From positions 2,418,001 to 2,482,000 of the forward strand of contig CP107926.1 in assembly GCA_036015235.1 (NCBI GenBank): a stretch of 64,000 nucleotides of DNA, written 5' to 3'. The translations under genes were made by a program, and so were the position numbers. Shown here piece by piece: positions 44,060 through 53,039 of this stretch. The notes under the pieces were generated by a model, which was given only the letters and a program-made list of their open reading frames with translations, searched no databases and was not told the origin of the DNA. How positions within the stretch are numbered: the first letter of the stretch is position 1; each line of letters opens with the position of its first letter. Source of the DNA: Streptomyces sp. NBC_00433 (lineage in GTDB: Bacteria > Actinomycetota > Actinomycetes > Streptomycetales > Streptomycetaceae).

Positions 44060-45252
44060 TGTGGGGCTCGTAAAGTCATCGCTGCAGGTGGGGCCCGCGT
44101 GAGAGGCGTTCGCTGGCGGCTGGGATGCTACGCGGGTGATCATCTCGACGGTGTATCGGATCACCCGTGCGTTGCTATCCGTGCCGGGCGTCCTGCTGCG
44201 CCGCAACACGGCCAAGGACGCCGAACTGCTGGTGCTGCGGCATGAGAACGCGGTGCTGCGACGGCAACTCGCTGGTCCGGTCCGTTACGAGCCCGCGGAC
44301 CGGTTCTGGCTGGCCGCGCTGTCGTCGCTGATACCGCGGTGCGACTGGGGGCGGGTGTTCCCGGTCACCCCGGGGACGCTGTTGGCCTGGCACCGCAGGC
44401 TGATCGCGAAACGGTGGGACTACTCCGACCGACGTCGGCGCACCGGCCGCCCACCGACGGCGGCCGCGCTCAAGAAGCTGGTGCTGCGTCTGGCGCAGGA
44501 GAACCCGCGGTGGGGTCACCGGCGGATCCAGGGTGAACTGGCCAGGTTGGGGCATTCGATCGCGCCGTCCACGGTCTGGCAGATCCTGCACGCGGCTGGC
44601 GTCGACCCGGCCCCGCGTCGCACCGGCCCGAGCCGGCGGGAATTCCTGACCGTCCAGGCCGAGGGGATCGTCGCGGCGGACTTCTTCCACATCGACACGA
44701 TCACCGGCAAGCGGCTGTATGCGCTGGCGTTCCTGGAACACGGCACGCGCAAGCTGCACATCACCGGCGTGACCGCGCACCCGACCGCCAAGTGGGCGGT
44801 CCAGCAGGCCCGCAACCTCACCGCCGACCTCGGCACCCGTGTTGGGTCGGTCCGATTCGTGCTGCGCGATCGCGACAGCAAGTACACCGAACCCTCCGAC
44901 GCCGTCTTCGAGGCCGAAGGCATCGACGTGCTGCTCAGCACACCCCGAGCGCCGCGGATGAACGCCCATTGCGAGCGCGTCATCGGCATAATCCGCCGAG
45001 AGGTGCTCGACCACGTTCTGGTCATGAACGAGGCCCACGCCCGACGCGTACTTGCCGAGTACCAGCACCACTACAACGCCCACCGACCGCACCGATCACG
45101 AGACCAACGGCCACCCGAAGCCGCGCACCAGCAGCCGGACCGGTCCGTGGGTACGCCGGGCAAGCTCCTACGGACGCGCATCCTCGGCGGAGTCATCAAC
45201 CAGTACCAGTACGTGGCTTGAGCTGCAGCGATGACTTTTCGAGCCCCACAGG
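44060..45252 (+). mobile_element. rve-type IS element, second copy
   Basis: About 1.19 kb between inverted ends of about 30 bases with one mismatch, sharing TGTGGGGCTCG and AAAGTCATCGCTGCAG. It sits directly against a truncated relative on its right, so it probably inserted into, or recombined with, that element. Confidence 0.85.
44136..45221 (+). CDS. Integrase-core (rve) transposase, second copy
   Basis: A 361-residue intact transposase (GTG 44136) of the same type as 19292-20380. It has ELLVLRHENAVLRRQLAGPV, WGHRRIQGELARLGHS, ADFFHIDTITGKRLYALAF (first Asp), RDRDSKYTE (second Asp) and HCERVIGIIRREVLD with the Glu, and ends GGVINQYQYVA. The two proteins differ at many positions, so they are separate members of the family. 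Confidence 0.9.
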   Translation: MIISTVYRITRALLSVPGVLLRRNTAKDAELLVLRHENAVLRRQLAGPVRYEPADRFWLAALSSLIPRCDWGRVFPVTPGTLLAWHRRLIAKRWDYSDRRRRTGRPPTAAALKKLVLRLAQENPRWGHRRIQGELARLGHSIAPSTVWQILHAAGVDPAPRRTGPSRREFLTVQAEGIVAADFFHIDTITGKRLYALAFLEHGTRKLHITGVTAHPTAKWAVQQARNLTADLGTRVGSVRFVLRDRDSKYTEPSDAVFEAEGIDVLLSTPRAPRMNAHCERVIGIIRREVLDHVLVMNEAHARRVLAEYQHHYNAHRPHRSRDQRPPEAAHQQPDRSVGTPGKLLRTRILGGVINQYQYVA

Positions 45253-45928
45253 CATCGATCCCGCCCCGCGTCGCACCGGACCGACCTGGAAACAGTTCCT
45301 CACAGCCCAGGCCGAGCACATTGTCTCCGTCGACTTCCTGCACGTCGACACCATCAACCTCACGCGCATCTACGCCCTGGTCCTGCTCGAACACCGCAAC
45401 CGCCGTGCCCACCTGCTCGGCGTCACCGCCAACCCCACCGGCCCATGGACAACCCAGGCTGCCCGCAACTTTCTCATGGACACCATGGACACCCCGAACC
45501 GGAAGTTCCTGATCCGCGACCGCGGCAGCCAGTTCACCGACGCCTTCGACGCCGTCCTCACCGACGCCGGCCTGCGCGTCCTGAAAAGCCCGCCCCAGAC
45601 CCCGAAAGCGAACGCACACTGCGAACGGTTCATCGGCACCCTACGCCGCGAACTCCTCGACCAAACGCTCATCCTCAACGAACGGCACCTGCGCCGAACC
45701 CTCACCAGCTACCTGGAGCACTACAACGAGCACCGGCCCCACCGCGCCCTGAGCCAGCTCTGCCCATCACAAGCCGAAACCAGACCACCACGCCCCATCG
45801 ACCTCGCCGAGCACCAAGTCCACCGCACAGCAGTCCTCGGCGGACTCATCAACGAATACCAGATCGCCAGCTGACGATACGACAAACCCGCAGATCAGCG
45901 GCCGAATCCTATATTTGAGCCCCACAGC
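45253..45928 (+). pseudogene. 5'-truncated rve-type transposase and right IS end
   Basis: Begins at GIDPAPRRTGPTWKQFL, in the middle of the family alignment, and runs intact through VDFLHVDTINLTRIYALVLL, RDRGSQFTDAF and HCERFIGTLRRELLDQ to GGLINEYQIAS (stop 45874). A right end like that of the neighbouring IS (GAGCCCCACAG) lies near 45918-45928. The N-terminal third was lost where the neighbouring IS now sits. Confidence 0.8.
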
Positions 45929-45975
45929 CAACAACCAGACCGGAACCACATCTGGAATCACCGCCACCCCGCTTA

Positions 45976-46125
45976 ATGTCCTGCGCGAGTGCGAACAGTT
46001 CTACGACGGGCACCGCCCGACCCCGAGCATCGCCGACGCGAGGCCTCTGCACCGGTTGCCGCCGCCTTTCGTCGACCCAGCGAAGATCGCCCGCCTCACG
46101 GTACAGAAACGCGACCGACACGACA
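45976..46125 (+). pseudogene. Third rve-type transposase C-terminal fragment
   Basis: Reads VLRECEQFYDGHRPTPSIAD, then PLHRLPPPFVDPAKIARLTV and a Q-KRDR motif, the tail of an integrase-core transposase of another subtype. Only about 50 residues remain. Confidence 0.6.
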
Positions 46126-46138
46126 GCATGTGCGGTGT

Positions 46139-46336
46139 TCAGCGGGGAGAGAAGGAAAGGCTGAGGTGCGCGTGCATCGCATCGGCCAGTCGGGTCAGCA
46201 TCTGGACGGTCGGGCTGACCCGGCCCTGCTCGATGCGGGAGATCAATGCCTGCCCGGTGCCCGCGGCCTGGGCGAGTCGGGACTGCGACCAGCCCAGCTC
46301 TTCACGACGGCGGCGGACCAGTTCGCCCGGGGTCAC
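46139..46336 (-). CDS. XRE-family helix-turn-helix regulator
   Basis: A 65-residue protein that is little more than one HTH_XRE domain: TPGELVRRRREELGWSQSRLA, QALISRIEQGRVSPTVQML and LADAMHAHLSLSF. Its GTG start overlaps the stop of the Uma2 gene by GTGA, so the two are one transcription and translation unit. It likely represses its own operon; that is inference. Confidence 0.85.
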   Translation of the reverse strand: MTPGELVRRRREELGWSQSRLAQAAGTGQALISRIEQGRVSPTVQMLTRLADAMHAHLSLSFSPR

Positions 46337-46926
46337 GCGCCTGCGCCGCCGTAACGGGGAAGCTCGGCTGTCTCGATGATCAAGCCCCCCACGGGGATCG
46401 TGTCCCCGAAGACGTAAGCGACGTGATTGTCGTAGGCGGGGTTCCCGTGCTTGGTGACCACACTCCAGTGGTGGTGCGCGGTCCCGTTGCGGGGGTCGAT
46501 GATCAGGTAATGAGGGATGCCCATCGCAGGGTAGTCGCGGATCTTGCCCTCGTAGTCGTTCTCAGGATTCGACGGGGAGACGATCTCCACCGCGATCTCG
46601 ACCGCCTCGGCCGGGAAAGCGTCGTCGGTGTCCGTCGCGGCAAAGGGCAGCACGACCAGATCCGGGCGCCGCAGGATACCCAGGGCGGCGTTCTCCACAT
46701 CTCCGCCGGTGTGGGCGATGACGCCGTCGGGGAGCTGCGGCTGGAGCTGGTGGGCCAGCATCCAGGCGGCGCGTTCATGCCGGCCCGCGGGGCTCATCAT
46801 CATGACGATGGTGTTGCCGCTGATCTCGAACCGGTCGGAGAACGGCGGCGGAGGCGTGAGGTGCGCTGCATACTCGCGCAGTTGCCGGTAGACCTCTTCG
46901 CGTGTCGTCACACTCCCACCATACAT
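46333..46926 (-). CDS. Uma2-family (DUF820) endonuclease-like protein
   Basis: About 197 residues from ATG 46926; GTG 46911 is an alternative and neither has a strong ribosome site. The PD-(D/E)XK-like core shows LRRPDLVVLPF (Asp), AVEIAVEIVSPSNPENDYEG (Glu) and KIRDYPAMGIPHYLIIDP (Lys), the usual Uma2 pattern. These proteins are abundant in Streptomyces; their target is not known. It is translationally coupled to the XRE gene, a regulator-nuclease pair. Confidence 0.8.
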   Translation of the reverse strand: MYGGSVTTREEVYRQLREYAAHLTPPPPFSDRFEISGNTIVMMMSPAGRHERAAWMLAHQLQPQLPDGVIAHTGGDVENAALGILRRPDLVVLPFAATDTDDAFPAEAVEIAVEIVSPSNPENDYEGKIRDYPAMGIPHYLIIDPRNGTAHHHWSVVTKHGNPAYDNHVAYVFGDTIPVGGLIIETAELPRYGGAGA

Positions 46927-47078
46927 GTCATATCTGTCATAGCCGAGGGAGCGAGGCAAAACGGCCTGTGACAGTCCGCCGCCGAAGAGCCCGGCGCCGT
47001 CCCCCTCTACTGAGCTTGTAGCTGGGACGTCGTTGGGGGCAGGCTGACAGTGTGTGATTGTCGCGGTATGCCGTCTGT

Positions 47079-47398
47079 ATGAGGTATCCGCAAGGTGGTG
47101 GGCTGACGCCCGAGCGGCAGGCGTTTCGTGAGCGGATTCGGTTGGAGGCCGCCGAGCGGTTCGCCGCGGGAGCCTCCACTGCAGAAGTCGCCAGGGAGGT
47201 ACGGGGCAGCGTGCGCTCGGTTCAACTGTGGCCGCGGGCCTGCCAGGAGGCGGGCCGGCCTGGGCTGCGTTCGACAGGGTCGGCGTCGCTGCCCAAGCTG
47301 AGCGACGCGCTGTTCGCTGTGCTGGAGAAGGAGCTGGACAAGGGCCCGGTGGCGCACGGATGGCGGGATCAGACCTGGACTTTGGCCCTGCGAGTGCC
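47079..47398 (+). pseudogene. IS630-type transposase N-terminal fragment
   Basis: Starts MRYPQGGGLTPERQAFRERI and carries the winged-helix region EAAERFAAGASTAEVAREVR and SVRSVQLWPRACQEAGRPGL, then PKLSDALFAVLEKELDKGPV. It fades into non-coding sequence before any catalytic motif. The rest of the element is missing. Confidence 0.7.
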
Positions 47399-47588
47399 GA
47401 TAACTCATCCGCGCAGATCAGCGGCCTACGAACGACCTGCATGGGTGCACAAAGAGGGCAAGAATGGAACGCGTTCAGCAATCCATAACTTGATAGCTGA
47501 ACACGTTCAACAATGCCATCTGCTCAGCACCCAGGTCACCAGCCCGCAGGCTGCTGACCTGCGCGGACGAATTATCGGCACCCACAGA

Positions 47589-47868
47589 CGCCATCGACGC
47601 ACTCGACCACGGCCTCGACCTCAGCCGCCCCGGCACCGGCCGCCTCCTGGTGATCGTCACCGACGCCCAGTACACCGACGACGAAACCGCCGGGGCCCTC
47701 ACCCGCATCAAACGCCTCACCACAGACGGCTGCGCCGTACTCCAGCTCACCCTCACCGCCAGGTCCCTCCACCTGCCGGGAACCACCCTGCTGCACCTGC
47801 CCCGGCCCGCCAGTACCCCCGCCGCCATCGCCAAGGCCGCCACCGACGCCATCCGCAGAACACGCTGA
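47589..47868 (+). pseudogene. vWA gene C-terminal fragment, copy 2
   Basis: Encodes AIDALDHGLDLSRPGTGRLL, VIVTDAQYTDDETAGALTRI and the final AATDAIRRTR of the vWA protein at the left end of the window. There is no start or MIDAS region. Substitutions are spread along the fragment, so the duplication is not recent. Confidence 0.8.
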
Positions 47869-48640
47869 AACCCCGTCACACGGCCCACCACACCCGTCCG
47901 CGCCACCCGCTGATCGCACCCCGCCAGAAGGGCCAGCGCAGCAGCCGAGAAAGGCATCATCTGTACCCGCTCACCCCCACCGGGGCCCGTATCCTTGCCG
48001 ACGACGGCAATGGCACCGTCACCGGACACCCCGCCGCCCTGGCCCGGCTCCACGCCGGCGGCCTGATCACCGACCGCCAACCCGGCAGCGGCGCACATCA
48101 GATCACGGACGCCGGCCGAGCCGCGTACGACCAGTGGAAGGCCGACTACGGTCCGCCCGCGCTGACGCCCGCACCCGGCGTACTGCCCAGGCTCCCCGCC
48201 CGGCAGCACGACGCGGTCCTCGCCGCTGCCCGACGCCCCGACCACCTGGTACCGGGCATCGACGACCACGTACGCGGCTTCTTCAACCAGCGCACATTGG
48301 CAGCCGTCCACGCCGCCGGCTATGCCGATATACGGCCCTGCGAGCATGGGGTCGTCCACGGCAGTTATGAGCAGTCCGGCCGGTCCCTCTACCTGACGCC
48401 GGCCGGCCGCGAGTACGCTCGTCAGCGCGGCAATATCCCCTGTTCACGGCGCCGGATCGTGATCATCGCCTGCGGGTCGAGAAAGGCCGAGCCGTCATGG
48501 GAGAAGTTCGGCTACCGGGACGTCATCCCCGCCGGCCAGCTCTACACCGGCCCCTGGCACCGCTCCCTGCGACTCGCCGCCGACACCCTGACCGACCAGA
48601 CCCTGATCCGGATCCTGTCCGCCCGCCACGGCCTGGTCAC
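47589..48640 (+). repeat. Second, degraded copy of the vWA-DUF6884 segment
   Basis: Bases 47589-47868 match 1370-1649 (end of the vWA gene) at roughly 90% by eye. Bases 47891-48640 match about 1891-2640 (DUF6884-like gene) more loosely. Both edges fall inside genes. The spacing between the two parts differs by about 220 bases between copies. Confidence 0.85.
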
Positions 48641-48645
48641 TACGG
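47955..48645 (+). pseudogene. DUF6884-like gene, copy 2, 3'-truncated
   Basis: The frame reads ERHHLYPLTPTGARILADDG, HQITDAGRAAYDQWKADYGP, then RIVIIACGSRKAEPSWEKFG and ILSARHGLV. It leaves the family where copy 1 continues with PLSRPLFPYDT. The join near 48640 is to an unrelated transporter remnant. No ATG or GTG starts this copy; the ATG used in copy 1 is ATC here. Confidence 0.7.
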
Positions 48646-48825
48646 CCGCCTGTCCGGCCTGCTCGCCGCCCCCGTCACCCTCGCCGGCGCCCTCACTCCC
48701 GTCACCGGAACCGCCATCGCAGGCCCCCTCGGCGCCGCTACCCCCAGCTCCTTGCCCTCCTCGCGCTGATCTCCGCCGTCGGCGCGACCCTTGCCTCCAG
48801 CACACGGGCTCCCGAGAAACGGTGA
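48641..48825 (+). pseudogene. MFS-type transporter C-terminal remnant
   Basis: Two frames together read HYGRLSGLLAAPVTLAGALT, TPVTGTAIAGPLG and then, after a shift near 48745, PQLLALLALISAVGATLASS and a stop at 48823-48825. The hydrophobic helices and short charged end resemble the last membrane segments of a major-facilitator transporter. The family call is tentative. Confidence 0.5.
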
Positions 48826-49326
48826 CCTGGGCGCACGGCGGGCCCCAGCGATCAGCCACGATGTGCGACGCACTCGTGGCACGGCGCCGGTTACGGGCAC
48901 CGGCTGCATGGTCTGGTCCATCAGCCAATTGCGGGCTGAAGACCTCCTTCATCATGCCCGGGTTCGCATTGCGTCGGAGCACTGTCCGAAGTTGTAGGGG
49001 GCACGGCAGCATCGCCATGGCCACAGGGTTGGCTCGTCCGGCGCCTCGACACAGAGCGAACAGCCCCTCTTATGGGTAGAGTTGGGACAACGAAACGTGT
49101 TGGCGACCCGGGTTCCGACGCCTCGGGTTTTTGAGCAGATGAACGTCCTGCTGTATGTGCAGAAACGCGGACTTACCAAGAAGCGAGGACCGCCGAGCAG
49201 CCTTGGCACGGCACCCCCTTGAGACCTTTCGTCGGGAGGGCCTCAGCAAGACCACACGTAAGAACGTGGTGGTCGGGCTGAGGTCTGTGCACCCAGGGTC
49301 CGATCGCCAGAGAGGTAATCGGACCC
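48826..49326. other. Non-coding stretch
   Basis: No gene is supported over about 500 bases; short frames on both strands have no recognisable content. Confidence 0.4.
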
Positions 49327-49530
49327 TTGGACCCGTCCCAGTCGTTCCGGATCAAGCTGCTGCTCGTCCTTGTCTGTGCCCTGGCTTCGGTCATCGTGGG
49401 CACGTTCGCGGGCATCCTGTCGTACACCACGCGTCCGTCTCTTGCCCAGGCGGTGCTCTACGGCGGCGGAGCGTTCTCCGTCTCCATGGGCCTGAGTCTC
49501 ACCACCCTGTCGGCGCTCGGCCTCCTGTGA
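49327..49530 (+). CDS. Small membrane protein (67 aa)
   Basis: Two hydrophobic helices (LLLVLVCALASVIVGTFAGIL and AVLYGGGAFSVSMGLSLTTL) joined by a short polar loop, with little else. The TTG start is weak. It resembles small membrane proteins common in Streptomyces. A hairpin follows directly after the stop, which supports a real transcription unit. Function unknown. Confidence 0.45.
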   Translation: MDPSQSFRIKLLLVLVCALASVIVGTFAGILSYTTRPSLAQAVLYGGGAFSVSMGLSLTTLSALGLL

Positions 49531-49536
49531 ATCAAA

Positions 49537-49569
49537 CGCCCCCTCGTGGTGTCTTTCCACTGGGGGGCG
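49537..49569 (+). terminator. Hairpin after the small membrane protein gene
   Basis: CGCCCCC and GGGGGCG arms with further pairing (CGTGG with CCACT, imperfect) form a GC-rich stem 7 bases after the stop, followed by CTCTTTC. Confidence 0.6.
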
Positions 49570-49832
49570 CTCTTTCAGGCCCACAGGAGCGTCGCCCTAG
49601 CGGTCTCGGCCGTCGTCTTAAGAACCCCGCTCCGACTTGCACATGGCCCTTCCCCGGATGGCGGTCCAAGAGGAGGAGGCTGTGCACACGCGGTGGGCGC
49701 ATTGGAGGCCCGGATCACTGACATGCCGCGATCGGCGTGTACGTCTGCAGGATCGCGCGCCCCCTCAGCAGGCCGCAAGCCCACCCGCGCGTCTCGGCCG
49801 ACGCGAAGGTCCGTCTGCTCCCATAAGGGCGA

Positions 49833-51152
49833 TCAGAGCCACAGGACACCCTCTTCGAAGTGCGCGATATCCCGTTTGACCGACTTGGGGGACGGGGCGA
49901 TACCACCGAGGTTGGTGATAAGGAGAGCACGGCAGACGTTGAGCAGCAGCGCCACCTTCTTCTCGTAGGTGTCCTTCGGATCTCGGTCGATGGACACGAC
50001 GCGCATCGGCATGTTGAGTCGGGGTTCGCTTCCGTGGCGGCTGCCTCCGTGGACGGTCCTGGACCGCTCCTCGTACATGACCAGATATTTGGCGCGCTTG
50101 TCGTCCTCGGCGGTGGGTGTGGGGCCATAGAGGTAGCGGGCGACCATCGTGATGGCCTCTTTTCGGGCTTCGTTCGTGTCACGGCCCATTCGGGTGAGGC
50201 GTTCCAGGACGGCCATGAGCTGGGCCCCTGCGGCGGAGGGTCTGCCTTCGACGATGTCGGCGACGGCGGAGCCGTACGCCTCCAGCGCGCCGGATGAGGC
50301 AGACGATTCGAGCCGCGACCACGCATCGGTTACCCATTGCGGGACGTCTAGGGGCACAGGCTCGGGAATGGGAACACCGGGAAGGGCGTGGTATCTCATT
50401 TCCGCGATCCAGTCGGCGACTGGATCGACGACGCGCTCCCCCGGGTTCTGCGGTCGGTCGACGGTGGGCCAGATCCAGTGCGTCCACCAGATTCCGGTCG
50501 CCAGCGTGAGAAGGCGGCATAGGCGGTCGAGGTCGCTGGCGGCGATGTCCTGGGCCCCTGGCGTGGAGTGGGCCCAGCAAGTGCCTGTGACCGAAAGCGG
50601 CCAGAACCCGACGGGGTAGTAGCTGGAGCGGTCCGAGGGCCGAGGGTATTGCTGGGTGATCCACTGGTCGACGGACTCCACAGTCATCGATGCGACGACG
50701 AGGGGGGTGTCGAGGCGGATCGGCCATATCTGGCCCCGCGGAGCGCCGGATCCGTATTCAGGTGCGGGGCCGATGACTGCGGACCATGTCCTCTTCTCGC
50801 CGGGATCCGCAGCGAAGGTGCGGTCCGCCTCTTCGACGGCCGCCTTCCACCGCTCCCGTTCGGTGTTGATGGCCGCCGGGTCGCCGGCGAGGGCGTACCG
50901 CAACTCCCGGTCCGGGTTGAAGGTCTCGCCACCCGAACGTATCCACAACGTCGCGGTGAAACCCGGGTCGGTCGACGAGAGGCCATATCCCCAGGGAACT
51001 GCTTCCATCAGCGTGGCACCGCCACCCGCGCCGGGAACGGCGGCTCGCAGGTGCGCCAGGTAGGCGTCCTTCTCATCAGGCGACTTCGCCTTGGGACCGC
51101 ACGCTCGCCAGGCTGAGGCGCGCATTTCGGGTGCGGGAAGGTCGTTGCTCAC
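49833..51152 (-). CDS. HEPN-like protein of unknown family
   Basis: About 439 residues; start placed at GTG 51152 with GAGGA 5 bases upstream (an ATG at 51164 is the longer option). Residues 1-250 are Trp-rich and mixed. The C-terminal 170 residues are helical with YEERSRTVHGG, an R-x4-H motif as in HEPN ribonucleases (about Arg363 and His368 of the 51164 numbering minus 4). ApeA-like proteins end in a similar helical domain. It is the last gene of a minus-strand run after the ImmA/IrrE gene. RNA cleavage in defence is inference. Confidence 0.5.
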   Translation of the reverse strand: MSNDLPAPEMRASAWRACGPKAKSPDEKDAYLAHLRAAVPGAGGGATLMEAVPWGYGLSSTDPGFTATLWIRSGGETFNPDRELRYALAGDPAAINTERERWKAAVEEADRTFAADPGEKRTWSAVIGPAPEYGSGAPRGQIWPIRLDTPLVVASMTVESVDQWITQQYPRPSDRSSYYPVGFWPLSVTGTCWAHSTPGAQDIAASDLDRLCRLLTLATGIWWTHWIWPTVDRPQNPGERVVDPVADWIAEMRYHALPGVPIPEPVPLDVPQWVTDAWSRLESSASSGALEAYGSAVADIVEGRPSAAGAQLMAVLERLTRMGRDTNEARKEAITMVARYLYGPTPTAEDDKRAKYLVMYEERSRTVHGGSRHGSEPRLNMPMRVVSIDRDPKDTYEKKVALLLNVCRALLITNLGGIAPSPKSVKRDIAHFEEGVLWL

Positions 51153-51203
51153 GGGCGTCCTCATATGGATGGCGGGTCGCGGACGCGGCAGACTCAGTTA
51201 GCG

Positions 51204-52355
51204 TTACCGCACCAGGGAAAGGCTCGGCGGAGCGTTGTGGGAGCCGCCACGGCCGCCTCCCTCCTGGGAGGTGACGACCAGTCCGAAGATGAGGTCGTTG
51301 AGATCGGCCGGCCTCAGATGAAGGTCACGGGCCACATCGGCCGGGCGGATGCCCTCTCGGCGCAGGGCGGTGAACACCTTGCCGAGCACTTGCGATGTCT
51401 CACGGGTCAGAGGGCTGCGCGGTTCGTCCTTCCGGTAGCCAAGCCGGCCAAGGTCCACGCAGTGGGTCCGGTACTGCCATTCCGTGGTCAGGGCGAGTTC
51501 GTGCAGCCGGTGGGCCAGCGCCATGGCCGCTACCTTCCACCGGCGTTTGGCCTGCAGGATCCAGTCTGTGGTGGCGCCTTGCGGTGCATGCGCCAGAACG
51601 TCCGCTCTCGGCATCAGGAACGCGGCTGCGAAGCGGTGCGCCTCGGCTTCGGCCAACGGTCCGTGCGGCATCTGCTCCTCACCGTGCAGGACGAGGTGTC
51701 CCAGCTCGTGGGCGGCGTCAAAGCGACCGCGTTCGGCGGTTTTGCCGAGATTCAGCAGCACGAAGGGGAGTCCGCGGTCCCAGAACGAGAACGCGTCGAC
51801 CTCCGGGCAGTCGCCCGACAGCGAGAACACTCTCGTACCGTGAGCCTCCAGCAGGTGGGTGAGGTGAGGAATCGGGGCGTATCCCAGTCCCCAACGTGCC
51901 CGCACCAGTTCCGCTGCGTCTTCTGCCGGGCAGCTTTCTCCTGCCGACTCACCGGTGGACGGGACCTGTTCGCCGTCGGCGTCGAGCCTGCTGAAGGATG
52001 TCAAGGACGGGATTTCGGGGGGAGGCAGGCGGAACCGGTCTGCGATCCAGTCCTGCAGTTCCCGGGCGAGCCGGCCGGAGCTGAGCGCGATGTCCCGCTG
52101 GGATGCGGTCATCTTGCTCAGCGCCCGGAAACTCACCGAGTCCGCCGTCAGGTCGGCGACCTCGCCGGCGCTGAAGAACGACTCGGGGAACTCCAGCGCC
52201 GCCGCGAGAGCAGTCAGGGAGGGCGGGCTTGGGTTGGCCCTTCCGCTTTCGAAGTCCGACAGGCGTCGTGCCGTAAGGCCTGTGTGCTGGGCGAGGCGGG
52301 TGACGGTCAGACCGCGGCGGCGGCGTGCCAGTACGAGACGGGATGCAGTGGTCAT
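51204..52355 (-). CDS. XRE-ImmA/IrrE-type metalloprotease regulator
   Basis: A 383-residue protein. Residues 1-60 are an HTH_XRE domain (LVLARRRRGLTVTRLAQHTG, FESGRANPSPPSLTALAAAL). The middle carries the zinc-protease motif DAAHELGHLVLHGEEQ (HExxH) and an EAEAHRFAAAFLMP helix with the third ligand, typical of ImmA/IrrE/COG2856 proteins that cleave a repressor on a stress or phage signal. The C terminus has extra helices. It follows the next gene upstream by 27 bases. The cleaved partner is unknown. Confidence 0.85.
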   Translation of the reverse strand: MTTASRLVLARRRRGLTVTRLAQHTGLTARRLSDFESGRANPSPPSLTALAAALEFPESFFSAGEVADLTADSVSFRALSKMTASQRDIALSSGRLARELQDWIADRFRLPPPEIPSLTSFSRLDADGEQVPSTGESAGESCPAEDAAELVRARWGLGYAPIPHLTHLLEAHGTRVFSLSGDCPEVDAFSFWDRGLPFVLLNLGKTAERGRFDAAHELGHLVLHGEEQMPHGPLAEAEAHRFAAAFLMPRADVLAHAPQGATTDWILQAKRRWKVAAMALAHRLHELALTTEWQYRTHCVDLGRLGYRKDEPRSPLTRETSQVLGKVFTALRREGIRPADVARDLHLRPADLNDLIFGLVVTSQEGGGRGGSHNAPPSLSLVR

Positions 52356-52382
52356 CAGTGGGTGCCGTAACGAGAGAAGCGG

Positions 52383-53039
52383 TCAGCTCAGGCGCTCAAC
52401 GGGGATGTCGATACCACCGTCGCCCTCACCGTCGTCGAAGGCCGTGAAGCCTTCGAAGTCGATCCAGGGCAGGATGATCCGCTCGTGCCAGGTGTCGATC
52501 TTCCCACGGCTTCCGGTGTCGTTGGGGAGCGACAGCTCGGCATGCAGCCGAATGCCGTTCTCGGTCTTGCTGTGCTGGTAGAGCAGGAACCAGGTGGGGA
52601 TCCCGTCCCCCGTCTCCTGTTCCTGCGGCTCGGCCTGGGCGTCGGAGAACAGCAGGAGCTGGCGGTTGGTCTGCACACGCTGGGCCACCGCGGTCCCCTT
52701 GGGATACCTCGTCGACGGCTTCAGAGCCGCGTAGCCCGTCTCCACGCTGCCGCTGGACGCGGTGACCGCGAACTCGCCGGACGGCGCGATGAGCAGCGGG
52801 ACGTTACTCGGGCTCGCGCTGCTCCAGCCCATGGGGATGTACTGCTCCCGCAGGAACCTGACAGTGCGGCCCCAGAAGATGTTGCCCGGCAGGGACACCG
52901 GATCCAGCGGGGTGCAGAAATTGCGCTCCGCCTCGGCCCGCCGAAGAGCCCGCTCGATCCCGTCCGCAGACAGCCCCAGCTCCGCGAGCCGGTTACGTGC
53001 CCGGGCACCCTCGGCATGCACGACATTCACGGCGGCCAC
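52383..53039 (-). CDS. Uncharacterised partner of the ImmA/IrrE gene
   Basis: A 218-residue soluble protein: LAELGLSADGIERALRRAEA, FWGRTVRFLREQYIPMGW, a TSNRQLLL-type strand region, TWFLLYQHSKTENGIRLHAE and IILPWIDFEGFTAFDDG at the end. I do not recognise the family. It lies 27 bases before the ImmA/IrrE gene on the same strand, an operon layout often seen for ImmA/IrrE proteases in Streptomyces accessory DNA. It could be the substrate or the sensor partner. Confidence 0.6.
   Translation of the reverse strand: MAAVNVVHAEGARARNRLAELGLSADGIERALRRAEAERNFCTPLDPVSLPGNIFWGRTVRFLREQYIPMGWSSASPSNVPLLIAPSGEFAVTASSGSVETGYAALKPSTRYPKGTAVAQRVQTNRQLLLFSDAQAEPQEQETGDGIPTWFLLYQHSKTENGIRLHAELSLPNDTGSRGKIDTWHERIILPWIDFEGFTAFDDGEGDGGIDIPVERLS

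Noticed and set aside
40756..47398. The IS630 C-terminal and N-terminal remnants as two halves of one split element
   Set aside because: The middle part is absent from both and they look like different IS630 subtypes, so a simple split is not supported.
47475..48359. Minus-strand frame across the duplicated segment
   Set aside because: Shadow of the vWA and DUF6884-like fragments on the plus strand.
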